The position numbers and the translations under genes were made by a program. The notes below the pieces were generated by a model. The model saw only the letters and a program-made list of their open reading frames with translations, made no database searches and was not told the DNA's origin. 64,000 bases of DNA. Origin: Rhizopus sp. PT2906. Taxonomy: Eukaryota > Mucoromycota > Mucoromycetes > Mucorales > Rhizopodaceae. The stretch covers positions 1-64,000 of the forward strand of contig JAMYHX010000122.1 of assembly GCA_025529335.1 (NCBI GenBank), written 5' to 3'. Shown here one piece after another: positions 21,256 to 33,289 of the stretch. The number at the start of each line of letters is the position of its first letter. Within the stretch, counting starts at the first letter, position 1.

Positions 21256-24200
21256 AGAATGGTGTATGGGCGTAGATTGAGATGGATAAGGTACTGGTTC
21301 AGAGTATGAATAATCCTAATGTGTGCGTATGAGAAATAGTATAAGATCCTTATGTTTCTATTCTTTACCATAAATCTTGTTTATTATTCGGGAAAGAAAA
21401 GAAAAAGAAAATAAAGAATCCATGTCCGCTTTTATCTAAAAATGGTAGCCTCACGATGACTGTAGTATCTTTTCGTCTCTCTGTGAATTCCACATGGTCA
21501 CCTGGGCAATGAATTAAAGATGTACCACTTCTTCTTTTTCTCTTTTCTTTTTATTTATTTATATACTTATTAAAGGCAAAATATGCTTATATTGCATGCT
21601 TAGCATTTATTATAGGTTACTTACCATCTCTATCCACCTCCTTTCTCTCTCTCTCAATTTTTTTTCTTTCTCCTTATATATATGCTTACCATATAACATG
21701 CTCTATATCCTTTTATGGCTTCTTTATATATTGAAAATCATATTAATACCATATACGTGGCAGAATACATCTACACTCTATCATCCTTTTTTTATAAGGG
21801 ATAGTCTAATATTCAACATCTGTGTAACAAAAGTCCCTTGATTTGTATTGACTAAAATTGTACTACGACAAAAAAGGCAAGTAATGCCCATTGATTATTT
21901 CGCAGTGATTTAATATCAAAACAGTGAAAAAGACGTGAAAACAATCATTTTAAAAGACTCTCCATCCGAGACTGTTGCCATGTCAACAAATATAATGCTG
22001 TCTCCTTCGATGGCATAATAGATTAGTCTTCGTTACCAGTGTGGTATATTCCGTCATGGTTACGAAGACTAGACAAAAAGAACAAAGTATCTAATCTTAT
22101 TGTAATATAGAAAATCGACAATAAACCATTTCCAAGCCTAACCTCATTGGTACAAATACTTGAATATTAATTTGTGTCATTATACGTTTGTTTTGTTTTC
22201 CTTGTAGACTTAGTTTATAACCTTATAAATGGAGTACATCACAGTATTTATGCACATTCTGCAGATAGTTATGATATAAGCTGCATTGTTCAAATTTCAA
22301 AATACTAAATTATTTCACCATTAGAAAATTCAACCTAATCAAAGGTTGCTTTGAATAGTAACTGTACACACACGACCTTTTTAGTTTACAACGCTACGTA
22401 AATAGTCGTTGCTTTAGTGCATAGGATTTTGAGCTATACAGTAATAACGATTGTTTATGACTATATATGGCATGTGTCAAAGAGAGAAGGTTTACTGGAA
22501 GAAAAAGCACAAAAGGAGAAATGGCCGTGAACTGAATGTTTCCAACATAATCGTTATTATTATTGTAGCCACTTATTCTTTCAAGCATGAGCAACTTATT
22601 CCGCGCATTTATTTATATAAAAGCTAGAGAAAAATAGCAATTTAAAGCATTGTAGCAGTAATCGCTTTGATTAGCAAGCTGAATTACTGTAATAGTATAT
22701 CTAAAGATACCGAATATCAAGGGTGTGTACATCTTATTAAAAAGGGATATATCAAGCCTAAACTTGTGCGTCTGGAAAACTTGAAAACTACAAAGGGACA
22801 GCTCCAGATTAATAGTTCCGGGAGGACCTCTGCTCCAGGTAAGGAGAGTTACTATCATCATTAACCAGATTGACAAACTACCCAACCTCGTCTATCAATT
22901 ATTCCGCAAGTTCAGAAGAAGGCGCTGTATCGGCAAACTATTGAAGATAGCTTTGGTCCTATGCCATCGAATAACAGTATAAGCATTTGTTTGAGTAGAT
23001 ATGCTTTGAAGGCATTCCTATGTTCACAGACAACGGACGAAGCTTATTATTCGCATCCAGAGCCTGGCTCCAACCTGTGTAGTTATTTAAAACGCCAGAT
23101 GACTGTACTAAGTTACAGGTTGGACAGAGAGCGTGTTTATTCCTCTAAAAGGTTAACAGAATCTGACAGAAAGCGCTATTACAGGGAGAGAGAGAGAGAA
23201 AAAAAAGCACGAAGTATATGTAAAGAAAGAGCACAAAATTGCTAAGCGGTCATGAGTAATTTCTTACTGGCAGGACAATTTTAGCCGCGTTTATGCGAGT
23301 AGCACACTGGTGCAAACCTAAAATAAGGCTTTCTTCAAATGTACAAGTATTATTAAGAGGACAAATGAGAATACGTGAGAAATATCGATAGAAAAATCCA
23401 AAAAAAGTAAAATTAACGCGATACCAAAGGATATGCTGACAAAAATCAACGCGTATATGTTTATTGGAAACTTCCAGACTATTACCTACAAAGGAAGCGG
23501 CAATGAAATGTGATAATGAATCAAAATTTTGTTTTTGGTAGCATGAAACACGAGCCCGGCATAACATATTGGTTTATACCGCGTGCTTGGGAGAAAGAAA
23601 ACACCATACACAGCTCTTGGAAGGAAGTGTTTACACTACTCCAATCGTATGTTGATTTAAGATAGAGTGATATATATATATATATATATAGTTTGTAATA
23701 GAGATGGTAAAACCGCTGCTTATTTACAAACTTCATCTACACTCTTTATGCTTTTAACGTCAATTATCATTGGTTGCTTAATGTTGTATATCCGCGAACA
23801 TTCGGGCATTTATGTCGCGGAAATATATTCCTTTTATGCAAGGTGGAGTATATAGTGCTCCTGGTACCAATTTGCCGGTTTCGTATTTTCTCGATCTGCG
23901 GCCCTTGTAATACAAATATACATATAAAACTGCGGGGCACTACATTCTGTATAAACACTAGATCTATGAAGTAAATGTATAAATGTCATTTATTTTATAC
24001 AGCTCCAATGTATTCGCGTTGGAATTGATAGGTTTTTTGTGGAATCAACAATGAATTAGCCCATGGTTAACATGTTTCTCTTGTTCATCTCGTTCGTCAG
24101 TTTAATCATGGACTAACATGTCATTTTTTTGCTGTCTTTTTATTAATGTTATACCAGCACGGTGCTAATTCAATTAAATATCAAAATTAGAAACTTTTAG

Positions 24201-24583
24201 GACCTTTAAAGAGCATATTCTTGGTTTTCTCTTCCATTGAGTCCTTTTTTACTTATTCTCATCCTTTCACAAACATAATAATTACTCTTTTCGTCGATTT
24301 AATGATCTTAAAATGATCTTGAATGTCTTACCCATGAGAGTTTATGCAACGCAATATACATCTCTATTTGTTACATTGCATGTATAAATAGATCAATGGA
24401 TAAATGGTTTGGCCATGTGTATACACATACCATATTAGATCAGTAAAACGATCTACCAAAATATATGCAGCGATGTCTCAAGTGACAAAGCGTCTTTCGT
24501 TACACAGGAACAAATCAAACAATATAAATAAGTCTTGCTTTTCTCTGTAAATCTATATTCTTTTTTCTTTTTAATTTATTCTC
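21256..24583. other. Long gene-poor region
   Basis: About 3.3 kb without a gene I can support. It holds pyrimidine-rich tracts (about 21636-21675), an AT dinucleotide run (about 23669-23690) and several short frames on both strands with no domain or sensible composition. The frames at 22667-23245 are interrupted but partly open and could be an old transposon. The 3' end contains the promoter of the small secreted protein. Confidence 0.5.
24523..24530 (+). promoter_or_regulatory. TATA box of the small secreted protein gene
   Basis: TATAAATA stands 61 bases upstream of the ATG at 24584 and is followed by a pyrimidine-rich stretch, the common layout for highly expressed fungal genes. Confidence 0.55.
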
Positions 24584-24859
24584 ATGTATAAGATCGTATT
24601 TAAACTTTTGGTCCTCTCTTATTTGATCGCACTTGTCTATGCTGGCTGTGGTGTCACTTTTGAATCCAAGGACGGACACCATAAGTGCTATGGTAAAAAT
24701 AATGATGACTGCAGACGGGTAGCACAGCACTCTAAGGACAAGAATGTCTGTAAGTCTTATGAACAACACAGCGCTCGGGGATATAGAGCCAAGGACTGCG
24801 ACGACTCTGATAAAATGAGGCATATCTGTCAACAACATGGTTGTGAATATGAACATTAA
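24584..24859 (+). CDS. Small secreted cysteine-rich protein
   Basis: One exon, 91 residues. The start MYKIVFKLLVLSYLIALVYA is a classical signal peptide with a likely cut after VYA. The mature part is about 71 residues with seven cysteines (GC, KC, DDC, VC, DC, IC, GC) and many His, Lys and Asp residues. It has no resemblance that I recognise to hydrophobins, LysM or CFEM proteins. The odd number of cysteines leaves one unpaired unless it dimerises. It has a TATA box upstream and an AATAAA at 24893-24898 downstream. By analogy, such proteins may be antimicrobial, cell-wall or host-interaction factors, but nothing in the sequence decides between these. Confidence 0.7.
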   Translation: MYKIVFKLLVLSYLIALVYAGCGVTFESKDGHHKCYGKNNDDCRRVAQHSKDKNVCKSYEQHSARGYRAKDCDDSDKMRHICQQHGCEYEH

Positions 24860-25265
24860 TTCATTCATATTTTAAAGCTTTTTTTTTTAATAAATAAAGC
24901 ACTTTCCATTCTCTCTACTCAAATAACTTATGTCTTATACCGCACTTTATTTTATTTGCTCAAAGTGTTTGCTAAAAAGGATTTTTTATATGCATTTGCC
25001 TTGTTTGATCTTCGCTCCCAAAAGAGTAATGCGATGATACAATTATGGAATTATTTATCAGCCTATTTTGGTAAAAACAAAACTTAAGATCAGACTTGTG
25101 TCTATTTTTAGATAAAAATGCGCATTGAGATGCAAATATGTACATATTTTAAAAAATTAGATTCGTCTTTTTATTTACAAGCTTGGCCAATAGAGGAAAG
25201 AGCAGTGATGGGAATCGCTTATCTTGCTTTCAAGTATTACTCCAAATAAGATATTTACACTTTGC
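24860..25265. other. Convergent intergenic region
   Basis: 3' flanks of the small secreted gene (plus) and the ankyrin gene (minus). An AATAAA is present at 24893; nothing else was recognised. Confidence 0.5.
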
Positions 25266-26093
25266 TCAAGAATGCTGTTTCCTATACCATGTCCACTTGT
25301 GCTTCTTTACGAACTGAGTCCAATGATGTGGACAAAGCTCGAGGCTCTTTCGGCAAAAGGATTCGAGTGGACTTTTAGTTCTTGCCGGCATCGTGCAGGA
25401 GGAGACAGAGGACACTTCGAGTATCTTGTGGCGATATGCACGCCTTTCGAGAGCATGAATATAGCTATCATCTTCATACAGATGAACAACACCATGCCCG
25501 TACCAGTCGGACATGATCGACCCGTGCTCAGATGAGGGCTGCCGATTGGCCTCATAGTCACAAATGGGCCCTGTCGTCAACAAGTCAATCATGTCGGCGT
25601 CTTGTCTGGCCAGAGCGATATCGAGCGGCGTTGAGCCAAACTTGTCCTTGATACCGGTCTCGGCATGGTTTCTTAGTAACAAATCGGCGATACGAAGATA
25701 TCCATTGGCCGAGGCAACATGAAGTGCTGTGTATCCTTTTTTACTATAAACATGCGTGTAAATGACTTTTTTTACATTGTTAACTTGTAAAGTCTTTGCT
25801 TTACTTTTGTAAATTAACGTCTGCACCACGATCAATTAAATACTGAACAGCTGCCATATTGTCGCAGCTAATACAGGCAAGCTGAAGTGGTAAGAATCCA
25901 TTCACGACGTAATTGACGGGTGCGCCGTGATCCAATGCAAATTTTACAAGCCCTTTAGTATATTAATAAAGTATACAAGATCATATACAACCATAGATAT
26001 ACCAATATTCCCAGTAAGTGCTGCCCATTGAAGTGCTAATACATTACTCTCTACCTTGTCTCTCTTTTGGTCAGAAATGAGTATTGAAGTCAT
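25266..26093 (-). CDS. Ankyrin-repeat protein
   Basis: Three exons on the minus strand (26003-26093, 25805-25952, 25266-25743) encode about 238 residues. Ankyrin repeats run from residue 20 to about 135: ALQWAALTGNIGLVKFALDHG, PLQLACISCDNMAAVQYLIDRG, then TALHVASANGYLRIADLLLRN and TPLDIALARQDADMIDLLT. The remaining hundred residues hold no known domain and include a Cys/His/Trp-rich end (CRKSLELCPHHWTQF). Ankyrin repeats mediate protein binding. In fungi, a similar ankyrin head is found on palmitoyltransferases (Akr1), whose DHHC domain would follow; no DHHC or membrane segment is present here. The role is unknown. It lies 228 bases downstream of... its start faces the stop of the chitin synthase gene on the same strand. 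Confidence 0.75.
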
Positions 26094-26320
26094 CTCAAAA
26101 GATAAAAAGAGAGAAAAAAGAGAGAAAAGAATACAGTCGGCATGACACTTATATTTCGGAAATTCAATAGTAAAAAAAAGAGAGACAGAAACAAATAGTT
26201 AATAAGGTAGTATTTATTATATATGCTTGTTTTTTTTTCTTTTAAAGAATAGAAAGAAAGAGAGAGAGAGAGTTTATGTATATATTGAAAACTTGTTACA
26301 CGGAAGGGAATGTATATAAT

Positions 26321-29300
26321 TTAAAGTTGACCTTTTAAAATATATTCGATGCTAGTATTAATGAATTCTTTCTTTGGTGTCATATCGTAACCGAAGAATG
26401 CACTTAATTGTTCACGAACTTGCTTCTTTGTGATGCTCATTAAATTTGCTGTTTGAAGGATATTTCTTATTTCACTAAGAATTTCATCATCCGAAGGGAA
26501 TCCAGGTGGTAGCATAGGCAGCATACCGCCCTGAGACAATGGGATCGAGAATTGGCTTGTTGGACGCATGGGCACGTCAAACGTATTATTCATATCATGA
26601 TAGTCTGGGCCAAAGCTATGAACAGACATGGCCTGCTGCTGTCTAGGCATCGGTGGCGGTGTCATCATGAAATCGTGTGTAGCAGCCCCACCATATTCGG
26701 AACCAGCAATGACAGAGCCAGTGTATCCGGGTGATCGTGTGCGCTTGTTTTCGTGCATGGTTGTATCACGGTAGTAATCATAATCGCCTGCTTGACTACC
26801 TGCGTACTGTGTTCGACTGTCGTACATGACTGATGGGTTATTTCGTGAGCCATGAGTCTGGTAACTCTTGTATGTATGTCCAGTCAATCGAGTCTCTTTG
26901 CTGCCAGTTGATCCCATTTCCCATAGCTCTTGTTCGTACACGCTCCACTTCTTCAAGGGAATCATCTTTTCATCAAACTTTTCGTCATCAGCCACAATAA
27001 TCTTCTTTTGCTTCTTGTCGCCTACGACCACACGAGTATTACCCCAAGAGAAGTCATCAAAGTGCCAGAAAGAATAAATGGGCAAGAAGAACGAGAAGAC
27101 GGGGATAGCCAAGATGTAGAATATCATCCAGCCGATGTGCTGCCATTGTCTCTTTACGATAAACAACAGAGCCTGGAGACCGTAGACACCTGCCAACATG
27201 ATAATAGCCAGCATAGGGAATGGTCCAGTCTTTGATATAATGACGTACAGGAGATAGACAAGGTAGACAACAGAAACAGGTAAACTGAGAGTACCAATCA
27301 AATCGATCAAGACGACAAAACGCATAGAGAAACAACAAAAGCCGCAAAGATCAGGTAAGAGAACGACTTCAAACAAGTTGTGAATGGTCGAGTTAATCCA
27401 ACGACGACGTTGAGACAGCAACACCTTCCATCGATCAGGAGCGACGGTCTTACATTGTGCGTGAGGAGTAAACTTCATCTTGTACTGAGGAAAGTGTTTC
27501 ATCATGAGGGTTGTCAGATAACGATCTTCACCCAAGTGCAACAAGTTCTTCTTGTGAAGCGTATCAACGTGATTATCAGAGTAATCGTGAATAACCTTGG
27601 GCGAAATAATGAGAGGTTCGTTCTTGACAGGCGTACGAATACGGTACATACAGAAACAACCGGGCAAACAGGTAACAGAACCAAACAAGGATTCGAATGC
27701 TTTGGCCAAGTGGTGAGAAATATAATATTCGTAGACCTGAATCATAGTTGTCCACGACCTATCTTCGTTCACAAGCTTAGTTTCACCACAAAGACCAATT
27801 ATGCGACCATCGTGAAGCATACAAGAGATCATATGGTTAAGAGCATTCGGGAGTACTTCTGTATCTGAGTCCACCATGAGAATGTATTCATAAAATGATG
27901 GGTTCACACCAATGACATTCTTGATTTGATGATATATTTCCAGCTCGAGAGGTGTCATTTCGCTGTCAAAGTGGACCTTATTCAAAAAGTTCATACAGAT
28001 CATTTGCGAATCACGTTTACCACGGTTACCAGGCTTGGCACGTTCAGATGCCTTACCAACCTTGACAATCACAATATAAGGCACGACATGTCCTTCACAT
28101 TCGTAGAGACCAGAGTAGACCTTACCATAGTTTAACTGTTTGGATCCTTCACCAATAGACTTGAACATGAGCGGCTCAGGATCGTTCTTGGTGTCATAGC
28201 CGAGGACATCGAGTACAATACGAGGCGTAGGTCGATCGTTACCACTACCCATAATCATACCATCAGCAATGATAAACAGAAGCTTACGCTTGTCGTCGTA
28301 GTTCATAACAGTTAATGAATCAATAGTCTTTCGAAGTGATTCTTCATCTTCAGTATAACATGGCACCTGGCAGATCACAAATTTGTCGTGGTCTTCGGGA
28401 GTAGGTGCGCCTCCAAATTGAAGTGCGGCCAAGAATTTGACGAGGATGACAAGACCCATAAGACCAGCACAAGCAACCAAGAAGTAGTTTGTAAACATAC
28501 ATCGAGGTGTATCACGTTCGTCAACATTACCAATATAAAAGTAGTTGTCTAAACAGGCCATGTTCTGAGCTTGTTGTTCTGCTGTCATCGATGCCTTGTA
28601 CTGGTTCCACTTGTCGGTAGCATCTGTGCCAGAGAACTTGGTAAAGATTTCTTCAACAGTTGCATGCAAAAAGTGATAGGTGGAAGAGGTCGATCCAGAG
28701 TCATAGGTCTTGGCGGTGCTCATGTAGTCTGTGATATCATAGACTTTACCATTGATAGCCAATGCCAGACGACTCCAAGATTGGTAGTCTGAATAAAGGC
28801 CGGAGATGGGTATCACGAGTTGGCCCTTCTTGTAAAGTGACATAGTTGGCAAGAAGTAATCCCAGTACCAGGTTGGACTTGACATCTTGGTCAAGGTGGG
28901 TATCGGATTTTGGTCACCAGAGTAATGAATAAAGCTGGCCCTTACTGTGGTCACGTTTGGTGTGATTTTAACAGTAGACGAAGTAACCAAGCCTTGGCAG
29001 GCAGTAGTCAAAGGGGGAGGAATGGAATCTGACATGTCGTAACCTCCGATTTGATCCATCAGATCTGTGGTGGCGATGTTACCAGAAGCACCGTGCTGAG
29101 TCCTTGCAAAATTGGTAATGTCGTAAACAGTACCACGTACACTAACCCACATATCGTCTGGAAGGTTATGGGCTGCAACGTTGGCGGTGGAGTACATGTG
29201 CTGCGTACCAGGGCAGATAACTTCACCCAGACCGACAATGAAAAAGATGGTAACGGCTGAAAAGAAGAAGATGAGCATACAGAGTGTCACCTTCTCACGC

Positions 29301-32195
29301 CAGGCCATCTGAACATCTTCACGCTTCATTTTGCCAAACCATCTCAGGAAAGGTGATGGGATCCAAAAGGTCATAAGCCAGACAAAGCGAACCCACCAGA
29401 TACGGACAGCTGTGATAGGCACTTCCTCTACTGATTCATGTTGGGGTTGATGATAATCTTCTACCATTTTGCTCATGTCCATATTTGGTCCAAACCTGAA
29501 TACACATAATAAGGATATATAGGTTAAGGAGAGTATTGAGATAGAATTGAGAAACTTACCCGTCTGATATCTTTACTCCACCCCATTCTGATTCTTCACC
29601 CCATTGACTTCCTTCCATGTCACGCTTGATACCGTCCTCACTGTCGACATAGCTTGCTTCGTCATATCCTCTGGGATCTCCGTAGGCTGCGGGCGGCATG
29701 AGTCGGTCCTGGCTTTCTGGATAATAACCTTGACTGGGCATTACAGGGGCATCCTGCATCATCCCTTGCTTCGCTTCCTTGGCACGTTCACGTTCTTCCT
29801 TTTCGGCAGCACGTAATCCATCTTCTAATTCTTTCCAGGTATCATATGCGATCCATATCATCTCATGGCCAATAAACACTTGCGATTCATTCCAATTCAT
29901 GATAGCACGTACGTCCTCAACTTGATCTCTTTCCGATTTGACATGATCAATCTGCAAGGAGGAAACCAGTCTTTCGTAGCGCACAAGGAACTCGCTAAAC
30001 GTCAGGTAATTGGCATATTCGATCGAAGCACGGGCAGTCAAGTCTGACAGAAGGAAAGCACGGACTTGAGCTTTGACACGCTTGAGATCAAACAGGTCAG
30101 GAGACAGGGTATCGTTGGGACGGATATGAATAATTTGATAGATGCGAGTATCTGCCATGGTATAGAACAAATCACGCAAGGTCATATACAATTGATCCAT
30201 CACTGTCGTCACCTGCATGTTCTGGTAGGCATCTTCAGCATCTTTAATAGCCTTTTGATCTTCTTCAGGTATGATATCTCGGCGCTTTGGTTTCTTCATG
30301 CTCGGTGCACGGGTCGGCTTAGACGTCAGTTGGGCCTTGACAATCGTTCGGTCGTCTTTGGGATGTGACTCAGTCGCCATGGCTGTACTCTCAAATAAAG
30401 TTGAGACAAAAGTGTTGGTGCTGTTATCACGCAGTAAGCTGACAAAGTCAGGTGACAGATCATCCAAGTTCTTTTCGAGAAACGATTCGACGGTATAATG
30501 CACTGTGCCTGAGAAATGATTGACGCCAAAGGAATAAGCATGTTGTGACTTGCTGAAGGAAGGATGAGCACTGTGCAGTCGTTGAACGTTGGCTAAAAAG
30601 TTGGCATTTGTGGCGTCTGTTGCGCCTGTTTGGTACTTGGCACAGTCCCGGTCCATTGCTCCGACGATACCACCTAATCCGAGAGCAGCGGACTTGGTCT
30701 TTTCTCGACTACCAATGTTATGATCCTGTTCTTTGCCGACGAGGAGTTCAAGACAGGCTGAGTTGTCCATGGTGATGATTGAAGGCAAAGGCACACCATC
30801 TCGGGTCATGAGAGCATTGATGCCGACTTGGTTATTGAATCGTTGATCAATGATAAATTGGTGCACACGCTCATTGGCAAAATTGGCACAAAATTCTTCG
30901 AATCCATTCGACTTGAAGTTTTGGAAGCCAAACTGATCAAGAATGCCAATAAAATTAGCGGGTTCACTGCTATAACAGAGTTTTGTGTTAAGTGCTTCAA
31001 CGATCCATAAAAAGAGGACATGATAAAGAGCGCGGGCGAGAGAATCTCGTTGTTCTGCCGCACCCTGGGTATTCAAGAACATGGTACACAATTCCTTACG
31101 AATCAATCTCAGCTTGTAAGTCAGGGATTGCTCCAACTTGGATGGAGAGACACCGAGCATGAGAGCGACCATTTCGAGAGTATCATAGTTACGGATACTA
31201 CAGGCTTCTTGAGTTTGTTGTGAGCTGTCATCACCTTGGAATTGAAGGTTGCCGATGTGCAAAATGGCCGAGAGCAACTGAAATATTTGTGTTACTGTTT
31301 TCGCTTTAAATCCGCAGACCTTGAGAGCATTCTTGAGGTCAGCAAAAGCGACTTCATCTTCTGGTTGTCTGATGACTTTTGATTGAGATAAATAATGAAA
31401 TGATTCTGGTGGAAAATTGATATGAAGTGCAGTTTGTTCTTCGACACTAGTACCAGCCAAAAGAGAATAGAATACATTATATGTACGTTCATCTTTGGGT
31501 ACCTGTGTCACTCTTGATTTATCAAAGGCGTAGGTCAATGTTTTGGCACCGAGGATCCGACCTCTTTCAGAGAACTGTAACTCTTGGAACATACCAAATT
31601 TAGATGCTGAATTGTTTTGAGATGTCCTTGTATGACCAAAAGCCTCCAATATGATTTGAGCATTCTGAATTTGTAATCCAAGTTTTGTTTCTTTCTTTGA
31701 GTGAGTTGACAGCAGTAAGAGTTGTTTCAACAAATGTGACCGAGTTGTACTTTTGCCTGCACCAGTTATACCACTTTATAGATAATAAAGAGTTAATAAA
31801 TGCTGCCCCCCTTTTTTTTGATACCCTTTTCACCCTCTTTCTTTCTCTTAACCCCGATAATGAATAATTTACCTCAAGATGATGCTTTGATCTTCACCTG
31901 TTCTACGCATATGAAAATAAACTCTAGTAGCTAAATCATAAACATGAGGTTGCATAAATGGCTTATTCTCGACAATATTTCTATAACCAATATCTGCGTA
32001 TGTGCTTAATGTAACATCATTTAGTATTTCTAAAGGTTGATAAGGATTCACAACAATTAAGGTAGAATGTCCTAGTCGAGTATAAGGCTGATTCCGTTTA
32101 AATCGAGTTTGCAATAGATGAGTGATATTATCTTCGGAAGGAGGCGAAGATGAAGTGAGCAAGCACGTCAGATCTATACGTGAATCGTCTTGCAT
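26321..32195 (-). CDS. Class V/VII-type chitin synthase with N-terminal myosin motor-like domain
   Basis: Three exons on the minus strand (31873-32195, 29560-31773, 26321-29495) encode about 1903 residues. Residues 1-760 are a myosin-like head: the P-loop is GITGAGKSTT (about 109-118), switch-I-like SQNNSASKFG, and switch-II-like DQFGFQNF, all recognisable but altered. Then come membrane segments, a cytochrome-b5-like segment (about 954, MWVSVRGTVYDITNFA), and the chitin synthase core: CYTEDEESLRKTID (about 1225), the EDR acid near 1502 and QRRRW at 1541. Further membrane helices follow, then a C-terminal DEK_C domain (last 55 residues, DDEILSEIRNILQTANL). The enzyme polymerises GlcNAc from UDP-GlcNAc into chitin at growing tips and septa. 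The head tethers its vesicles to actin in other fungi. The start chosen is MQDDSRIDLTC; a longer in-frame upstream start would add a Lys/Phe-rich stretch that looks like 5' leader. Confidence 0.93.
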
Positions 32196-32605
32196 CCTTT
32201 TAATCTTTTTGTCCTTGCAAATAAAAAGAAAAAAAGAAAATGAAATATATAAAAATATTTTTTTTTTATTCTTTTTAAATAAAAACTCCTTAAATATTTT
32301 TAGTGAAACCAAAGACTATTTATAAATATCCCCTTTTGTCCTTATTTGTATATCTTTTTATTAACAGAATGATTTACTGCGAAAAGGACAAAGATATGTT
32401 AATATGTATATATTCTTGAGGTCAGGTTAGGAAAATGAATGTTGACAGAATAGGTTAAAGAGAGAATATATATAAAAAAAGAAAAAAGAATGTTATCCTA
32501 GAGTGTTATAGGAGCTTATATATCTCCTGATTATATATAAAACAAGGTATTTAAGATAAAAAGAGAGAGAGAATCATGAAAGAAACAAGGCAAAATGACA
32601 GATGT

Positions 32606-32636
<31 letters not shown>

Positions 32637-33289
32637 TACTGTGAAATAATAAAAATAGTAACAGATCCCCTTTTCTTTCTGATATATTCCAATTTGATAG
32701 ACTATAAAAGATGGAAAAGGTACATATTTTCATCTCTCTCTCTTTTTACAAACAAGGCTATGAAACGGGTCCATAGTCATGCCATATTACAAATCCGACG
32801 TAAAGATAAACAAATACTCTGTCTTCTTTGAGTCAGAATACAAACAATCTAGACTCAATACATACTGAGCACAATAATTCCCAATTTTGGGTATAGCACG
32901 TAGGATTAATCAGTAAGTAGACACTTGCTAGTTTAGGGAACACGCATTCATTTTATGCAAAGAATAAAACTCTTCTTGTCATCAACAGGCAAAAGAATAA
33001 AAGGAAAGCAACAGAAATGTTGTTGTACAGCATATAAATACAATTATTACTTTTATTGACCCTAATTCGAGACTCTCAGGATACACATTAAATAACTCTA
33101 AGCCCTTTAACAAGTTTATTGCTGTCCTTAATTTAAATTAAAATCATATTTTCGCAGTCTTGGATCTAAACAATATGCTCAGTTGCAGTCCAAACAAATT
33201 TTCTTACCTCCCCTTCTTTTTTTTTCTAGCCTATCATCCTTCTTGTTCTTCTTTCTCTTTTTATCTCCGTGGACGGGAAATCATAAGAT
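32196..33289. other. Divergent promoter region (chitin synthase / remodeller)
   Basis: About 1.1 kb separates the two starts. It has a poly-A run at about 32604-32631 and AG/TC-rich tracts, with TATATAAAA-like sequence near 32467 and 32532. No coding frame was found. Confidence 0.5.

Noticed and set aside
22667..23245. Possible retroelement reading frames
   Set aside because: The pieces are short, frame-shifted and lack RT, integrase or gag motifs that I can name.
24515..24868. Minus-strand frame opposite the small secreted protein
   Set aside because: Its hydrophobic content is the antisense of the cysteine-rich protein and signal peptide; the plus-strand gene has TATA, signal sequence and poly(A) signal.
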